Below, piece after piece: positions 1 to 11,400 of a stretch of DNA of 64,000 nt. Location: NCBI GenBank assembly GCA_029378245.1, contig JARKIF010000020.1, forward strand, positions 682,001-746,000, written 5' to 3'. Every line of letters starts with the position of its first letter. Positions within the stretch are counted from its first letter, which is position 1. The notes under the pieces are model-generated. The model did no database searches. It was not told where the DNA came from and worked only from the letters and a program-made list of their open reading frames with translations. The translations under genes were made by a program, and so were the position numbers. This DNA comes from Roridomyces roridus (taxonomy: Eukaryota > Basidiomycota > Agaricomycetes > Agaricales > Mycenaceae).

Positions 1-2
1 AG

Positions 3-608
3 GATGTGGAGATGGGCGATGAGGAGGGATCGGTGCGCGCGGGCGAGAAGTTCAGGGAGGTCTCCTGGATTTGGACCATGACTGGCTTGTCTAGAACGGA
101 CATGGATCTGGAGGAACGTGATTACTCTCGCTTTCCTTTTGGGGCTCGTCTCTGATTACCATCCGCCGCAGCTCTGCGTATAGAATGGGCCAAGGCTTGG
201 GCACGGTCACGCCGCTGGGAGGAGGAGCGTCGGATGCTGGAGGAGGAATGGCGGCGCCTCGGCGCGTCCCACCAACATTCCGAAAGGGCGTGGGAGGCTA
301 GGGGGGCAACGGTGCCGGTGGGGGTGATAGATGGGGAGATTGCCGAGGGTAAGCTGGCCTACGCTATGAAGCAGGCTCACATGTACCGCGAGCTGCAAGC
401 GCGAGCCGAGGCGGTACGGACAGCCGCTCCTCTACGAAGGGGTCAAAAGCGGCATCGCCCGGAGGCGCTGCTGTACGGGTTCTCTGTGGCCGCGGAGGAG
501 CCAGAGGAGGAGGGTGAGGGACATGTGTCAGCAGGAGAGGACGAGGACGCCCGGGGTGGCATCGACAGCGAGGAGGAGCTGCTGATGGGTGGGGAGGTAG
601 ACGATTGA
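3..608 (+). CDS. KDZ-family transposase, C-terminal end (5' part outside window)
   Basis: Two exons can be read: 3-117 and 172-608, joined by a 54-nt GT-AG intron (118-171), with phase preserved. The first exon carries a V-S-W-I-W motif. The second begins L-R-I-E-W-A-K-A-W-A-R and runs into a Glu/Arg-rich helix with repeated E-E-x-R-R. Later come A-Y-A-M-K-Q-A and a strongly acidic tail. This order (SWIW, then EWxKARA, then an E/R helix, then AYAxRQA) is what I recall of the C-terminal end of Kyakuja-Dileera-Zisupton transposases of basidiomycetes. The DDE core would lie upstream and is not in the window, so activity cannot be judged. The motif cluster just downstream suits the 3' end of such an element. 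Family assignment is from recalled motifs only. Confidence 0.6.
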
Positions 609-1050
609 CGCGTTAAATGCATGGGGTTTATCGCGTTAAATACGCGGGCCTGGTCGTTTATCGCGTTAAATGCAATGTCACGTTTTTTCCTCCACTCTGG
701 ATTTATCGCGTTAAGTGGCTCGTCACGTAATTCTCTTCACGTTATTCTCCTTTTTTTTTTTCTGCTTCCCTTTTGGGTGATGATTTTATTGCGTTGAGTG
801 AGGGGAACAGAGGGAGGTTTTCGCGTTAAACCAAGGGGTGTTTAACGCGTTAAGCCGAAGGGAGGTTATTCGAGCTGATTAAGTGGTTAACCTGGCATGC
901 ACAGCATTGCCGTGAGTGCCGAATCATACCAGGAAAGCCGACGGAGCCGTGGCCCAACCGGTTTTACCCGTAGGCTCCCGGAAATTGGCTTTTTCAATAT
1001 CCCTGGGCTCAACGCGATAGGTATAGGCATCCAAATCCCTATATAACGCG
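605..1050. repeat. Cluster of CGCGTTAA motifs (possible subterminal repeats of the KDZ element)
   Basis: Six exact CGCGTTAA motifs start near 609, 632, 662, 706, 822 and 847. The last sits in a palindrome TTAACGCGTTAA. There are weaker variants near 788, 1011 and 1043. Several are preceded by TTTAT. They lie directly after the transposase stop and fade before the next reading frame. Short motifs repeated in the subterminal region are usual binding sites for DNA transposases, so I infer this is the element's 3' end. No terminal inverted repeat could be paired because the 5' end is outside the window. Confidence 0.5.
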
Positions 1051-1054
1051 ATAA

Positions 1055-1390
1055 GTTAGGTGGACAAGGTGTTCCCGTTCTCCCAGTCCACCAGCTCGTC
1101 GTCGGCGCGACTCCGGCTTCCACCCCGAACTCGATATCACAATCGACGACTTCGAGGTGGACGACGATATGCCACCGCCTCGTCCTTCGTCGTCGGCGGC
1201 CCAATCATCGTCGCAGGTTGCCTCCGCCGTGGAGGAGACCGTGCAAGACATGTTTGCTCTCTTCGGCCGTGTGAGTGAAACCCAGTCGTTCGAGGACTTC
1301 CTGGAGTCGGTGCGGGCGGAAGCGTCCAAGCGATGGGAGGAAGGAAAGGATAGGTCGTTCAAGGGGAAGAGATTCCATCGCGAGAAGTGA
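1055..1390 (+). CDS. Unrecognised C-terminal exon, 111 codons open
   Basis: Reading is open from 1055 (after an in-frame stop at 1052) to the stop at 1388-1390. The N-terminal half is Pro/Ser/Arg rich. The second half forms a plausible amphipathic helix (V-E-E-T-V-Q-D-M-F-A-L-F, then F-E-D-F-L-E-S-V) and the end is Lys/Arg rich. There is no early Met in this frame, so the piece is more likely a last exon. A TAG immediately before the frame (1056-1058) could be the acceptor. It follows the CGCGTTAA cluster closely and may belong to the mobile element. No function can be named. Confidence 0.3.
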   Translation, partial: VRWTRCSRSPSPPARRRRDSGFHPELDITIDDFEVDDDMPPPRPSSSAAQSSSQVASAVEETVQDMFALFGRVSETQSFEDFLESVRAEASKRWEEGKDRSFKGKRFHREK

Positions 1391-1621
1391 CGAAATCGGG
1401 TCGTGCGCCCGTTTGTATATTTGGTCGTAGCGTATCTGTACAGTGCCGGGGTCTAGCCCCATTATGAATCTATATTTTTTTTGTTTCGTCAATTCCTTTT
1501 ACGAGTGTTGTATAAGATTTTCTCCGGGGTCTTTCCTTCCTACCCCTTATGGTAAATAGATGAAACTAAATGCGGGTATCGGCCATCCAGTGGCGGGTAT
1601 CGTGTGATCGTTTGACGAGAT

Positions 1622-2092
1622 CTAGGCAGTCTTGACGCCCGTCGAGATCACGGTAGCGTCTACTGCTGTCCACGGGGTTTGAACCTCGGACCAATGCGCC
1701 TCCTTTGGCTCGGTCGGGTTCTGCGCAGAATCGTATTCGTCTTCGTAGTCGATTACCCCCTCGACGGGGCGTTCGGTAACTGCAGACGTCGTGCCAGTAG
1801 TGGGTGTTTCGATATCCACCAGACTAGGCATGGAGCTGTGCGTGCTCCGGGATGGGCTTGGACCGCGCGCTGCGGTTTCCGTCCAGACCATCCTGTCGTC
1901 GAGGTAATGTTGAACGGCTGGGCTCCAGCGATGTCCAACAACCTCGCCACGATCGTTGTGAATTTCGGTAGGGCGGTTGTGTTGTGGCCTGCCTCTGTTC
2001 GTTCCGCGCCCGTTGCGGAAATTCCTCGTGCGCCGAGTGTTACTCGGCATCGCTTCGGGGACTGGCCTTGCCATCCCTGCTATCCAATCCAC
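1622..2092 (-). CDS. Hypothetical protein fragment, polar and Arg/Thr rich
   Basis: A 156-codon frame on the minus strand. A sensible Met sits about 15 codons in (M-P-S-N-T-R-R-T-R), followed by a basic N-R-G-R-P stretch and a polar Ser/Thr/Pro segment with an acidic patch (Y-E-D-E-Y-D). It resembles low-complexity gag-like or disordered regions but matches no family I know. It overlaps the opposite-strand exon proposed at 2155-2352 only through flanking sequence. It may be a chance frame. Confidence 0.25.
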   Translation of the reverse strand: MDWIAGMARPVPEAMPSNTRRTRNFRNGRGTNRGRPQHNRPTEIHNDRGEVVGHRWSPAVQHYLDDRMVWTETAARGPSPSRSTHSSMPSLVDIETPTTGTTSAVTERPVEGVIDYEDEYDSAQNPTEPKEAHWSEVQTPWTAVDATVISTGVKTA

Positions 2093-2154
2093 TACTCCTG
2101 CAACTCTTCAATTTTATGTGCAAATAACTTACTCTTGATTTATTTAGTGAGCAG

Positions 2155-2352
2155 ACCTGGGGCTTCGTATGCACCACCTGCAACGCCCCTGGCTCCGTTT
2201 CCCTGGGAGGCGTCATCGCCTCGAGCTGCAACGTCGTCTCTGGATCGGGAAAGTGTCTCCAGATTGGCAGCAACATCGGGGACGCGGCCACTGTCCAGCT
2301 TTGCACCGATCTGCCCACTGGGCCGCAGCAGTTCAGCGTTTACCTCGCTTGA
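2155..2352 (+). CDS. Last exon of a possible small Cys-containing secreted protein
   Basis: After an acceptor-like GCAG at 2151-2154 the frame stays open for 65 codons to TGA. It encodes five Cys in a Gly/Ser/Thr-rich context (motifs V-C-T-T-C-N, S-S-C-N-V, K-C-L-Q-I-G and V-Q-L-C-T-D-L-P-T-G). That composition is typical of small secreted fungal proteins and loosely recalls hydrophobins, but the spacing is not the eight-Cys hydrophobin pattern. No upstream exon with a signal peptide could be joined convincingly, so it may be a gene relic. Confidence 0.3.
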   Translation, partial: TWGFVCTTCNAPGSVSLGGVIASSCNVVSGSGKCLQIGSNIGDAATVQLCTDLPTGPQQFSVYLA

Positions 2353-4900
2353 ATAATTTGTGTATCATAGTCTGTTATAATGTTGAAGTCGCGTTCAGGA
2401 ATCAGGATGGAGAGTCTAGGTAAATTCTAGCAGACCGTCTTCTCGGTCTTCTACAGCTTAGCAGCCGGCGCAGAGGGTTGCATCTTGATATGGACGCCCG
2501 ACGCGACGAGGCGGTGTTGCGTCTTGTTCCAAATCTCAGTCCGCGCGGACATGGCCCGTGCACCCACAGTCAGCGCGCAAACGATCAGTTCTCGTCGTAT
2601 TAAGCACCATGTTCGTGGTGCGTAATCTTTCCTCCCAATCATATTAGATTCACCGGTCAGAATAGATGACAGTCGTCGTTGCATTTATCACAACGTATCT
2701 CGAGTTGAGGTCTCTTCATTGTGCGTCCCCATCTGTCCTTCAATCTATACCCTGGGAGAGGATTAACAACTTAAGATTCAGCTGTGCAAACCAACGGCGT
2801 AGGGTGTACCCTAGCAAAGGCGGGCTCGGTTATAATTTTCGGGTACCTGATGTTGTTGGTCTCTGAGACGGGTCAGTTTCGTGTTGTCTTCGATCGGGAC
2901 CCATTCGAAGTGTTGCAGTCATCGTCGTCCTGATGGCTATCAAAGCGTATCGAGATTGTGAGGCATTCATTTTTTCGTGAAACTCGCCTGACACCGTGAT
3001 AGTGCGTTTTGTGCGACTACCCTAGCTTGTCCAGCTGTACCGGGAAGGTCTGTACTTCTCATTGACAAATTAATTCTCTCGTTCTGATGGTACGCATAGG
3101 AATCCTCTTCTACGTTTACATCTTGGGTGAGCTGCCCGCCCACGAGACCGCGCGAGATCCGTGTAAACTCATTCCTCTCCTCAGCCAACATCCTCGTCCC
3201 TGCACTGGCTCCTGTACGCACACACTCCATTCGTTTCGTTTCAAGCCCACTCACGGTGTATTGGCGCAGTCACGATTTTCCAACTGGCTCGCAAGGTTCG
3301 TACATTCGTTGTCCTTGCTACTTCTAATCCTTCTCATCCTCGCTGCATAAAAGCCCCCAGCGAGTACTACACTCTGTCCTATGCACGCGCGTGCTACTCT
3401 TGATTCGCCGACAAGCCGTATACCAGGACCCGGATTTGGATGGAGGGACTCATGATTATGTGCAGACGAGGGAGAGTGAGACAGATACGCGGTTGAGTTT
3501 CGCCACTCGAGAGTGGTGAGGGGTGTGGGACAAAGAAAGGGATTCTTCGGGACCAGGTGCGGTGAGCTCCGATTGAGCCCTAACTTGTCGTTGCTGCCGC
3601 GTTAGGTCGGCCGAGACAGACGATAGTATCTTTATCTTCTCCGGTATGTCACGAAGAGCAGGTAAAAATGAACTTGAAGACATATGCACTGAGCCCGAGT
3701 TGAACGGGCTCTGAACGTTGAACTCGGTTCAATGCTATCGGAGTACTAGTACTGAGGGACAACGTAAGCGGAACACCCTGGGCATCTGTGCGCTTGAACT
3801 GAATCACTGAATGGGATTATACAATGCGGTCCAGAGGAAAACGCTGTTCAAGAAAGGCAATAGAAGAAATAAAATGAGATGGAGGCAACATGGTCGGACC
3901 CCGAGTCGAACGGAGGTTGGAACGGACTGATGTGGGATCTGCTAAAGAACTCCACGTAGGGTACCTCTTCCTCATCTGAGTAGCCGAAAGCGAAAAACGC
4001 ACGAGGACGGGGCATGTCGAACTCCCCACCGCCGCACACGTGACCGAACGGCCCGTGATCCACATCAGATCAGCGTATCAACTCTTGCGGGTGCAATCCC
4101 TCTTTTCACTCTTCCCCTCATCTGCGACATCGCACCCTCACCAGCGGCGGACTCCTGCTTTCGATCAGAGACACCGATGAGATCCGGACATCAAACACAT
4201 TGGAAGCATGTTTCATGAAGCCCATTCGCGACTTTACTCCTGGCCCTGGGGCTCCGACTGCGAGGGCTCGACTGCCCTTTGCTCTGTACGGTGTTTGCTG
4301 CGTGGTACCGTTTAGGTTTTCGGTATACCCTGTAACAGTATTTGCGATCATCAAGTAACATTCCGCGCCGGGGTGCAGCTCAATTGTGACATGTGAAGGC
4401 CAAGACGAGGGTGTCATATGCTCCGAGGTCCGTCCTCAAAGCAGGCTGTCTGTCCCCGCTTAATATCTTCATATGCTTATCCTTCTTCGTGTGAAATTCA
4501 CTCCCCTCATTTCCCCAACATCTCCGGATTTTCTGTATCAGCTCGACACTCGCGTTTGGGAATCGCTCAACTCACATGTCTTCCGGTGACTGTAATACCT
4601 CCGCCTTCCATTGGATCAGTCGACGGCTCGCATACCGACATGCCTATGCCGCGTGTCTGCCAGGCACTCTTTTACATAAATACAGTTGCGGTGAGCTGCG
4701 CCAGCCCGTGTAAAGGCCAACGGGGACTGACACTCTTTGTCTACAGGATGGTCAATATCCACGGGGAACACAGTCTTCATACGATGAGATTGCATATTTC
4801 GTACGTTACATTCGACCCTTTCACTCACATCACATAACGCAACGCGGCAGGCGCGCGGCGCCTCCAAGCCTCACGGGAATTTCACCCTAGGCCTCCACGC
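2353..4900. other. No supportable gene
   Basis: Both strands hold only short frames without recognisable motifs, signal peptides or consistent exon joins. No strong repeat was noticed. Confidence 0.5.
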
Positions 4901-4921
4901 ACGCACCAGGAGGTCGCTCTC

Positions 4922-4928
4922 TTTATAA
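4922..4928 (+). promoter_or_regulatory. TATA-like box for the phosphatase-like gene
   Basis: TTTATAA lies 80 bp upstream of the chosen ATG at 5008, a sensible distance for a fungal core promoter with a short leader. No other strong TATA-like element lies closer. Confidence 0.4.
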
Positions 4929-5007
4929 CGTGGGCCCTGCATGCGCTCCGTCCCTCAGCCCCTTCCTTCAACACGGTACACCACTCTCTTATCTCCACCT
5001 ACCCGAT

Positions 5008-6660
5008 ATGTCCACCGTTCTAGGGGTCATCGTTTTGGCACGCAACGGCGACCGGCGCGAGTTCTACCAGGACCCGAATACCTACCAACCCTCGCTCACA
5101 GACTCGACCGCTCTCGGTATGGCCGACCTGCACCTCCTTGGCGCCCAACTGCGCTCAGCGTACCTCAATCCCACCTCCTCCTCCTTCATCACCGACATCT
5201 CCGCCGACCTCGCGGACACACAGCAAGTCAAGGTCCTCGCTAAAGCGGGTGGCGAAGGCGCGGTCGTTTTTGATAGTGCGACGGCGTTGTTGCAAGGGTT
5301 GTTCCCTCCGACGACGCGGAATAAGCTAAGGTTGGCGAACGACACGGTGGTGATGGCGCCGCTCGGAGGGTATCAGTATGTGCCGAGTGAGTTTATAACA
5401 TCTGCTGAATTTGGGTGTGGTTGACGCGATGTGAATAGTGGAGACAGTGGAGCCTGGGAACGACCGTTCCATGGAGAGTTGGACGGGATGCCCGGCCTTC
5501 GAGAAGCATATCGCGGGGTTCCACAAATCCGATGCGTTCAAGGCCAAGGCTGAGGACGCGGAACCATTTTTCAGGGATCTCAAGGATTTTGTGTTTGGTC
5601 GGCCGACAACACTCGAGAATATCGTGCGTGTCTGTATACGTTTTTATGTGCGCTGCTGACTGGATTATTTGCAGTGGAATGCAAGTCACCTGTACTCATA
5701 TCGTCGAGTCGCTAACGAGGGGCGTGGCTGCAGATCTACGATTTCTTGAACACTCAGCTCACCTACAACCAAACCTTCGCGTTTCGTCTCCCGCCGACTT
5801 ACATCGAGCAGGCACGCGCGTTGGCTGACTTCCACGAAGACGGCGTGTTTTCCGACGCCCACCCGAACGGGATCGGTAACAGTGCGTCATCCCACTTGAA
5901 GTTCCCCTGGAGACTTGTGCATATTCAAATGTATTTCAGTCGCAGGCCGCACTCTCCTCCACACGATCCTCAAGTCCCTCGAGCGGATCGCGTTCAACGA
6001 CGACCCGTTGCAACTCATGCTCATCCAGACGACGTACCAGCCATTCATATCTCTCTTCCATCAAACAGATATCGTCAGTCAACACCCCGAGCTCAAGGCT
6101 ATCCGTGCGTGTCTCCTCCTCCGTTCTAATTCCTGTCTCTCATCGCATTGTCACAAAAATAAAGCCAACTTCGCCTCGGCCCTCGCCATCGAGCTCCGCC
6201 GCACCCACGGACCTGACGCCCGCGACTTTTTGAGGTTCAAGTTCAAGAACGGCACAGCAGACCCCGAGGACTGGCAGCTCCTCCATGCGTTTGGACATCA
6301 TGCCGATATCCCGCTCACCGAGTTCATCTATCGCGCGGAGGGTTCGGCTGTTGGGAGTAATAGACATTGGGCGCAGGTGTGTGGGGTGAAGCCTTCGGGT
6401 GATGGTGATGACGTGCATGCGTCTCGATTCGGGGGTGCTGTGCCATTTGGTCTGGGTTCGGTCCTACTCCTTGGATTCTTCTTCCTCGTCGTGCTTGCGG
6501 CCAGAGTTATCCGTGCCCGGCGTGACCGCGCGTATGTACGCGTCCCGAGTGACGAGGTGCGTTTTCCTCTTCTTCTCATTCTCAACGGTTCTGACGGAGG
6601 ATGTAGACGAACAAGATGCAGCCGATGGTGGAGGAGATAAAGGGCGTCAGCATGGCTTGA
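5008..6660 (+). CDS. Histidine-phosphatase-fold membrane protein, probably catalytically dead
   Basis: Seven exons join with consistent phase: 5008-5386, 5439-5623, 5675-5680, 5734-5881, 5940-6104, 6165-6556 and 6607-6660, giving about 442 residues. The product resembles the agaricomycete 'phosphoglycerate mutase-like' branch of the histidine acid phosphatase superfamily: an N-terminal strand ending L-A-R-N-G-D-R, a central G-G-Y-Q-Y-V-P, and a C-terminal G-H-H-A-D-I-P-L. The superfamily's first motif is R-H-G-x-R, and its His is the nucleophile. Here residue 13 is Asn. Hydrophobic residues about 388-408 (V-L-L-L-G-F-F-F-L-V-V-L) form a C-terminal membrane anchor followed by a basic R-A-R-R-D-R tail, so the domain probably faces the cell exterior or a lumen. 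Exon 3 is only six bases (Trp-Asn), and the intron after it is GC-AG. Family assignment is confident; loss of activity is inferred. Confidence 0.82.
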
Positions 6661-7202
6661 AGAAGGATGGTTGTTGTATTTCTGAGAACATGTTTCTTTC
6701 CATTCAATATCCATCCTACCTTGACGTGCCTGCCGTCCTGCATACGGCGCGAGCGAATGGATTATCTTGTGTGTAAATCGAACCGAAGCGACCTGGAGGT
6801 CGGTGGACTGACCGGATTCACGAACCTAGCCATCTGCATTGCAAGTCAGTGCTCACGAGGGGCCGTGTCTGAGTCGAAAAAGGAAGCTAGCGGAAACGCC
6901 ATTTCAGAGAGGCCGAATCGAACGGAGACCTATTGCTTCCCGAAACTCCGCCGCTGCCTGGGTTTCTATCACCGCCTGCGTACGACCAAGCGATATGGAT
7001 TGAGCCATTCCGGTATTCCGATTTTACCTCGATGGGCTGGTCCTCTGGACGTCTTTGGTCAATCATGCGGGCGAACACCCTTCCTGCAAGCGGACGCATC
7101 CCAATGGAAGTGGCCACTTGGGATTGGACTCGATTGGTTGAATGGACAGCCACGGCACGCGTTGTCGATTGTTTCATTGTCTCTAAAATGTGATCCTAGC
7201 AT

Positions 7203-8076
7203 TCAAGCAGTGGCGGCGGGTACCCCAAACGTCGCAGCCCCACGCGAGCTATTAAAGACGACGATTACCAGAGCTCCCAGCAGAACGACTACTCGCACCC
7301 AACTGTGATCGAATATAGTACCGCCGCTCTTGTCAATGGTTTTAGTTTTGATGGCAGTCTCCTTCCTGGGCTCCACCTCGAGCTCTGATTCGGCGGTGGT
7401 GGACAGAGAGAGGAGGGACGCCGAGGTGGAAGTCCGAGAGAGAGCCACCATAGAGGACTTGCGTGAGACGGAGGGCGTGGATGGTGGTGTACGGGGTCGT
7501 TTGAACCCAGAGTCGGAGGATGGGGGAGGGGGGAGGAGGCATGTCGAGTTGCAAGCGGGGCATAAATCCGAGGCTGAGGGGCCGTAGATCCACTGTTCGT
7601 GTCAAAAGATGAGAGGAGATAGGCAACGAAGGGGCAGCTTACATCGTTTATATGCACCCGACAAAACAAGGCTCCGCAGCATTGTGTGCGTAGCCCATCC
7701 GAGGCGGGTTCCTCGCTGGACGAAAACGCGTCAGGTGAAATGGATGGCCCATTCAAATCACGCACCAGATACCACAATCTTGTTCCCCTGCAGCCCGAGC
7801 GCGCGCAGCCAACTGAGCCATGTCATTCGCAGCCGCACGCCGCAGCGTTTCAGAGGACGCCAGTACTCGGCGACGGAGATCCGGTTCTGGAATCGCCTCA
7901 GTCGTCCCACGATCTTCCTCAGTCCCAGGCGTCGATTCAGCCCCGAGGTCCATGCTGTAGTCCACGTCGGATTGGACTGCGGACTCGTTAGCGAGGGGAC
8001 TCAGGAGAGGAGAGGAGGACGGACAGGAAGGCATCCGGAGTACCATCTTTCTCAGTGGCTTCCTGGGGGACGCCAT
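7203..8076 (-). CDS. RING-type zinc-finger protein with C-terminal membrane segment
   Basis: Three exons on the minus strand (8076-7766, 7715-7643, 7592-7203) join with consistent phase and encode about 257 residues. The RING spans the joins: C-G-I-C from exons 1-2, then T-Q-C-C-G-A-L-F-C-R-V-H-I-N-D, then W-I-Y-G-P-(x5)-C-P-A-C. This is the classic C-x2-C ... C-x-H ... C-P-x-C zinc ligand order of an E3 ubiquitin ligase. A Ser/Thr/Pro-rich linker follows, and then a hydrophobic stretch (V-V-L-L-G-A-L-V-I-V-V-F) close to the C terminus that could anchor the protein, with the RING in the cytosol. The N-terminal ~105 residues are polar and probably disordered. The RING is well supported; E3 activity and membrane insertion are inferred. 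Confidence 0.78.
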
Positions 8077-10474
8077 AGCGGTGGGTAGCAGCTGCGGTAA
8101 GTGGTGGCTGGGAGGGAGAAATGAGCTAGACCGCCGTTGGCGGTCGCCGCAATACCACGTGCCTTATCCATACACATTGCCCTCCGGGCGGACCTGGCTC
8201 CTCCGGATATTGCTTATAATTAACTGGCAGCCCGGATCTAGTCCTGGGTCTCCGGCCGGACTTTAATCATGCCAGTACTTACGCCAGCCGAAAAGCCCGA
8301 CTGCCGACTTGCCGGTTAGCAAATACCATCATATAGGGCCAACTAAATGCAAAGAAAGCGTGGGAGAAAGTGTGCTGATCTTTGGCGGACAGACAATTAC
8401 TGATTTCAAACCTGGATACCTCCGGATCCAGGAAAATGTTGATGCCGCATCAAAAGGCGCATGCGATCAATCGGATCATTCGAGAGGTTGAACTCGGATG
8501 ATGTGCCGCGGGATGGCGTTGAGTCGTTGACAAGAGTGAATATCGTCATGCAAGAGCGCAAAGACGGTGTCGATCCAAAGAGAACCCACTATCTTCACCT
8601 TTTCACAGGAACATTGAGGAGGCTCATCCAAAGCTCGTCGCGATATGCAGACTTGAATGAGTACTAAATCTCCATTTCCCTGCCCACACGCTTGGAGGTG
8701 TCGTTTTTCGACCTTGATAAAAGTAGGTGAGCAGGATGAGGAGGAAGATTGATCCGAGACTGGTACGTCGCGGGCCCTTCCCCGCACTCAGAGTCACTAT
8801 GCAGCAGCAGTGCGGGGGCTGGATCGTTCCCACTGGCCGAAACGTATTCGCAGGCGCGGCGGCTCGCATAGCATGCACTGCAAAAAGAGAAGGAACCCGG
8901 TCGACGAGTTTGTGACCCAAGTTGCTTTGGGTACACCGGGATGTGTGAAAATGGTTGATCAGCCGTGGCTTTAGCGAAAGACGGACTCGGACATAGATCA
9001 CCTGCATACCCAGCCCAGCCTCGACCGTTTTATATCGCATTCCACACCAGTACCTGCCCGTCTCCATTTTCCATGACTACAGTATACCGTAAATGGGACC
9101 GGCCGAATCAGCGAACCTGAGCAAAGTGTCAACCAGCTTCAGATGTACGTACGGAGATCTGCGTGGTCGGTTCAATTTGAGACTTGGGCGTCCGGGCCGT
9201 TGCAAGCACGGCATATACGAGAACTTGGTTGGGTTAAAAGTATGGAACATAAATAATTGCTCAACCATTTGAACCGAGCACAAAGTCCTGCAACTTGTGG
9301 TTGAGAGACTGCAAGTCATTGATCAGTGATCATGATGTGGCCAAGTGGCTGTGTAGAGAAACCGGCTCCCTGTGACATGACTATTGTGATGCCTTTCTGG
9401 GCTACCTCACTCTGTCTGCAAGCCAAAACCTTGAAGAAAAAATGGCTTTTGACTACATGGGAGCACTCACCATAATATATAGAACCCTTCTATCCCTTGA
9501 CTTTACCTTACACTGCCAAGCCTAATGAGATTGGTTCAAATTCAATCTGTGGCCTGCAATTCAGCTGTCATTTGGCCCACTGGGACACTCCAACTGCAAC
9601 AGAAAGTGTTAGTGGTGGATGTACAATAGGACTGTTGTGAAATAGCCAAGCACTCAACAGACCAGGGTCCAAAATCCTGTGGATGGGATATACCCACTGG
9701 GTGTTCCAGTATCCACTGTCCAGGGTTTCAAGGAAAATGTGGGCTCTTGGCACACATCCAGGCCGAGATTTTGTCTTCAAGCTGCTCCAGGACTTCACAG
9801 CTGGGGTGAAATCTCAGTGAGGACACCAGAAATCAGTGTTAATGAATATGAACATCCAGAACAGAATTTCCCTCATTTTGATTGCAATTGTTTTTTGTGA
9901 TTTTTCTTGAAGGTGTGTTTAGCAGAAGTGCATGTCCTTCTTCAAGCATACCAATATGTCAGAGGCCCAGGGTCTCCAGTGAATCTAGAATGAGCTGATA
10001 ACAAACCCCAAGTAAATCACCAATATCATATTCAATATTGGAATGAGACCTCAGTCTCAGGGAACAAAACTCAAGTCCAGGTGCTGAAGGTTTACTTGCG
10101 AAATCTCAAGTCATTTGGGGGGAAATTGGATGCTCTGGAGAGAAAAGAAAAATTTGCTGATGGCAGCTGTCAAAATCAGTGATTGTAGCCGCAAAAAGGA
10201 AATGCACAGCCGCCACAATCAAAAGTTGTAATGATGTTAAAAAGTTGCCCAACTTCTGGCCTGACCAAATTTTAAAAGAACGAGAACTTAGCAAGTAAGT
10301 TCTCGTAATCCAGCCAGTATGTACATACTCTCGAACTTCAGAACCGGCGAGAACTCACTGGTGAAACTATACTATGTTTTCACTTCATTTTACAAGCAGG
10401 GCCGAGTAAATCGGCGAACATTGAATTTCATAGGGCCGCTGAATATTGAAAAATAAATGGAGAGCGATGAGTCC
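8077..10474. other. No supportable gene; AT-richer repeat-like stretch from about 9320
   Basis: From about 9320 to 10430 the sequence is visibly less GC-rich than the flanks, and frames are broken and unrecognisable. A minus-strand frame at 9568-9798 is the longest intact piece and has no known motif. This looks like decayed repeat DNA. Confidence 0.4.
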
Positions 10475-10642
10475 GTGTAGTACTGGTGAGCTTGCGAAGG
10501 CAGTACTGATTCTTGTGACAGCGGAGTGATGTGTGACCTGTGACCTGTGCTTTTCTCATCACACCACGACAATCTGCCAGCACTTCATGGAATGCATCCC
10601 CTGCCTCGATGAATCCACCCTCCAACATCTTCAAAATCTTTC
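10475..10642 (+). repeat. 168-bp repeat, copy 1
   Basis: The block begins GTGTAGTACTGGTGAGC and is repeated, apparently without mismatch, at 13698-13865. It contains a tandem TGTGACCTGTGACCTGTGC. It stands alone here, while the second copy is joined directly to another repeated block. Confidence 0.85.
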
Positions 10643-10964
10643 TCTGGCAACATCTGGTCTACCTCCTGTCGTTTTCAGCACCTGGATCACTGGTCTTGCC
10701 CTATTTTCCTTCTGGATACACTTGCTTTGCTCAGCCTTCAGAATTTCGACGGAGTTCTGGCTATCAGTTGCACCCGTTCTTGTTCTCTGTTATCAAAACA
10801 TCCCATCTCTCTCCACACTTTCGATATCTCTATAACCTCGGGCGCTTGATTGTCTTTCTCCTTTATCGGCTGAGTGCTGCGTTCCCTCTACGGCTTCTGG
10901 TTCCTTGGCCTCGAGTTCCTACAAATCATTCCCTCATTCCAGGCATATTCAGCTGCCGTACTTC

Positions 10965-11400
10965 CATAGCATTCGGATGTCTACTAGTTCTCGAGGTATC
11001 CGGGCATTGAGCTCCCTCTCAAGCATTCGGGTTTTTGATACCCATGACCTTCAAGCATTCGGGTTTCAACGCCCATGACATTCATTCATTTATTTTCGGG
11101 CATCGAGTCCCTCTTCAAGAATTCGGGCGTCCGGTGCCCATGACATTCGGGTTTCAACGCCCATGACATTCATTATTTATTTTCGGGCATCGAGTCCCTC
11201 TTCAAGAATTCGGGCGTCCGGTGCCCATGACATTCGGGTTTCAACGCCCATGACATTCATTTATTCATTTTCGGGCATCGAGTCCCTCTTCAAGCATTCG
11301 GGAGTCTGGTTCCCATGGCATTCATTCACTCCTCATTTTCGGGCATCAAGTTCCTCTTCAAGCATTCCATTCGGAAGTCCAGCTCCCATGATTTCCATTC
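10965..11400 (+). repeat. Tandem array of about 87-bp units
   Basis: The phrase GGGCATCGAGTCCCTCTTCA begins at 11098, 11185 and 11273, giving periods of 87 and 88 bp. Each unit also holds CATTCGGG and CCCATGACATTC. Weaker copies extend the array on both sides (near 11010 and 11340). No protein periodicity makes sense (87 bp is 29 codons, but the frames are broken), so this is taken as a minisatellite. Confidence 0.8.

Noticed and set aside
8624..9067. Minus-strand frame with a hydrophobic segment (S-I-F-L-L-I-L-L-T)
   Set aside because: A splice model ending near 8660 is possible, but no N terminus or family could be found; too weak to list as a gene.
10965..11400. CRISPR-like array
   Set aside because: The units are contiguous 87-bp tandem repeats without unique spacers, and the genome is eukaryotic.
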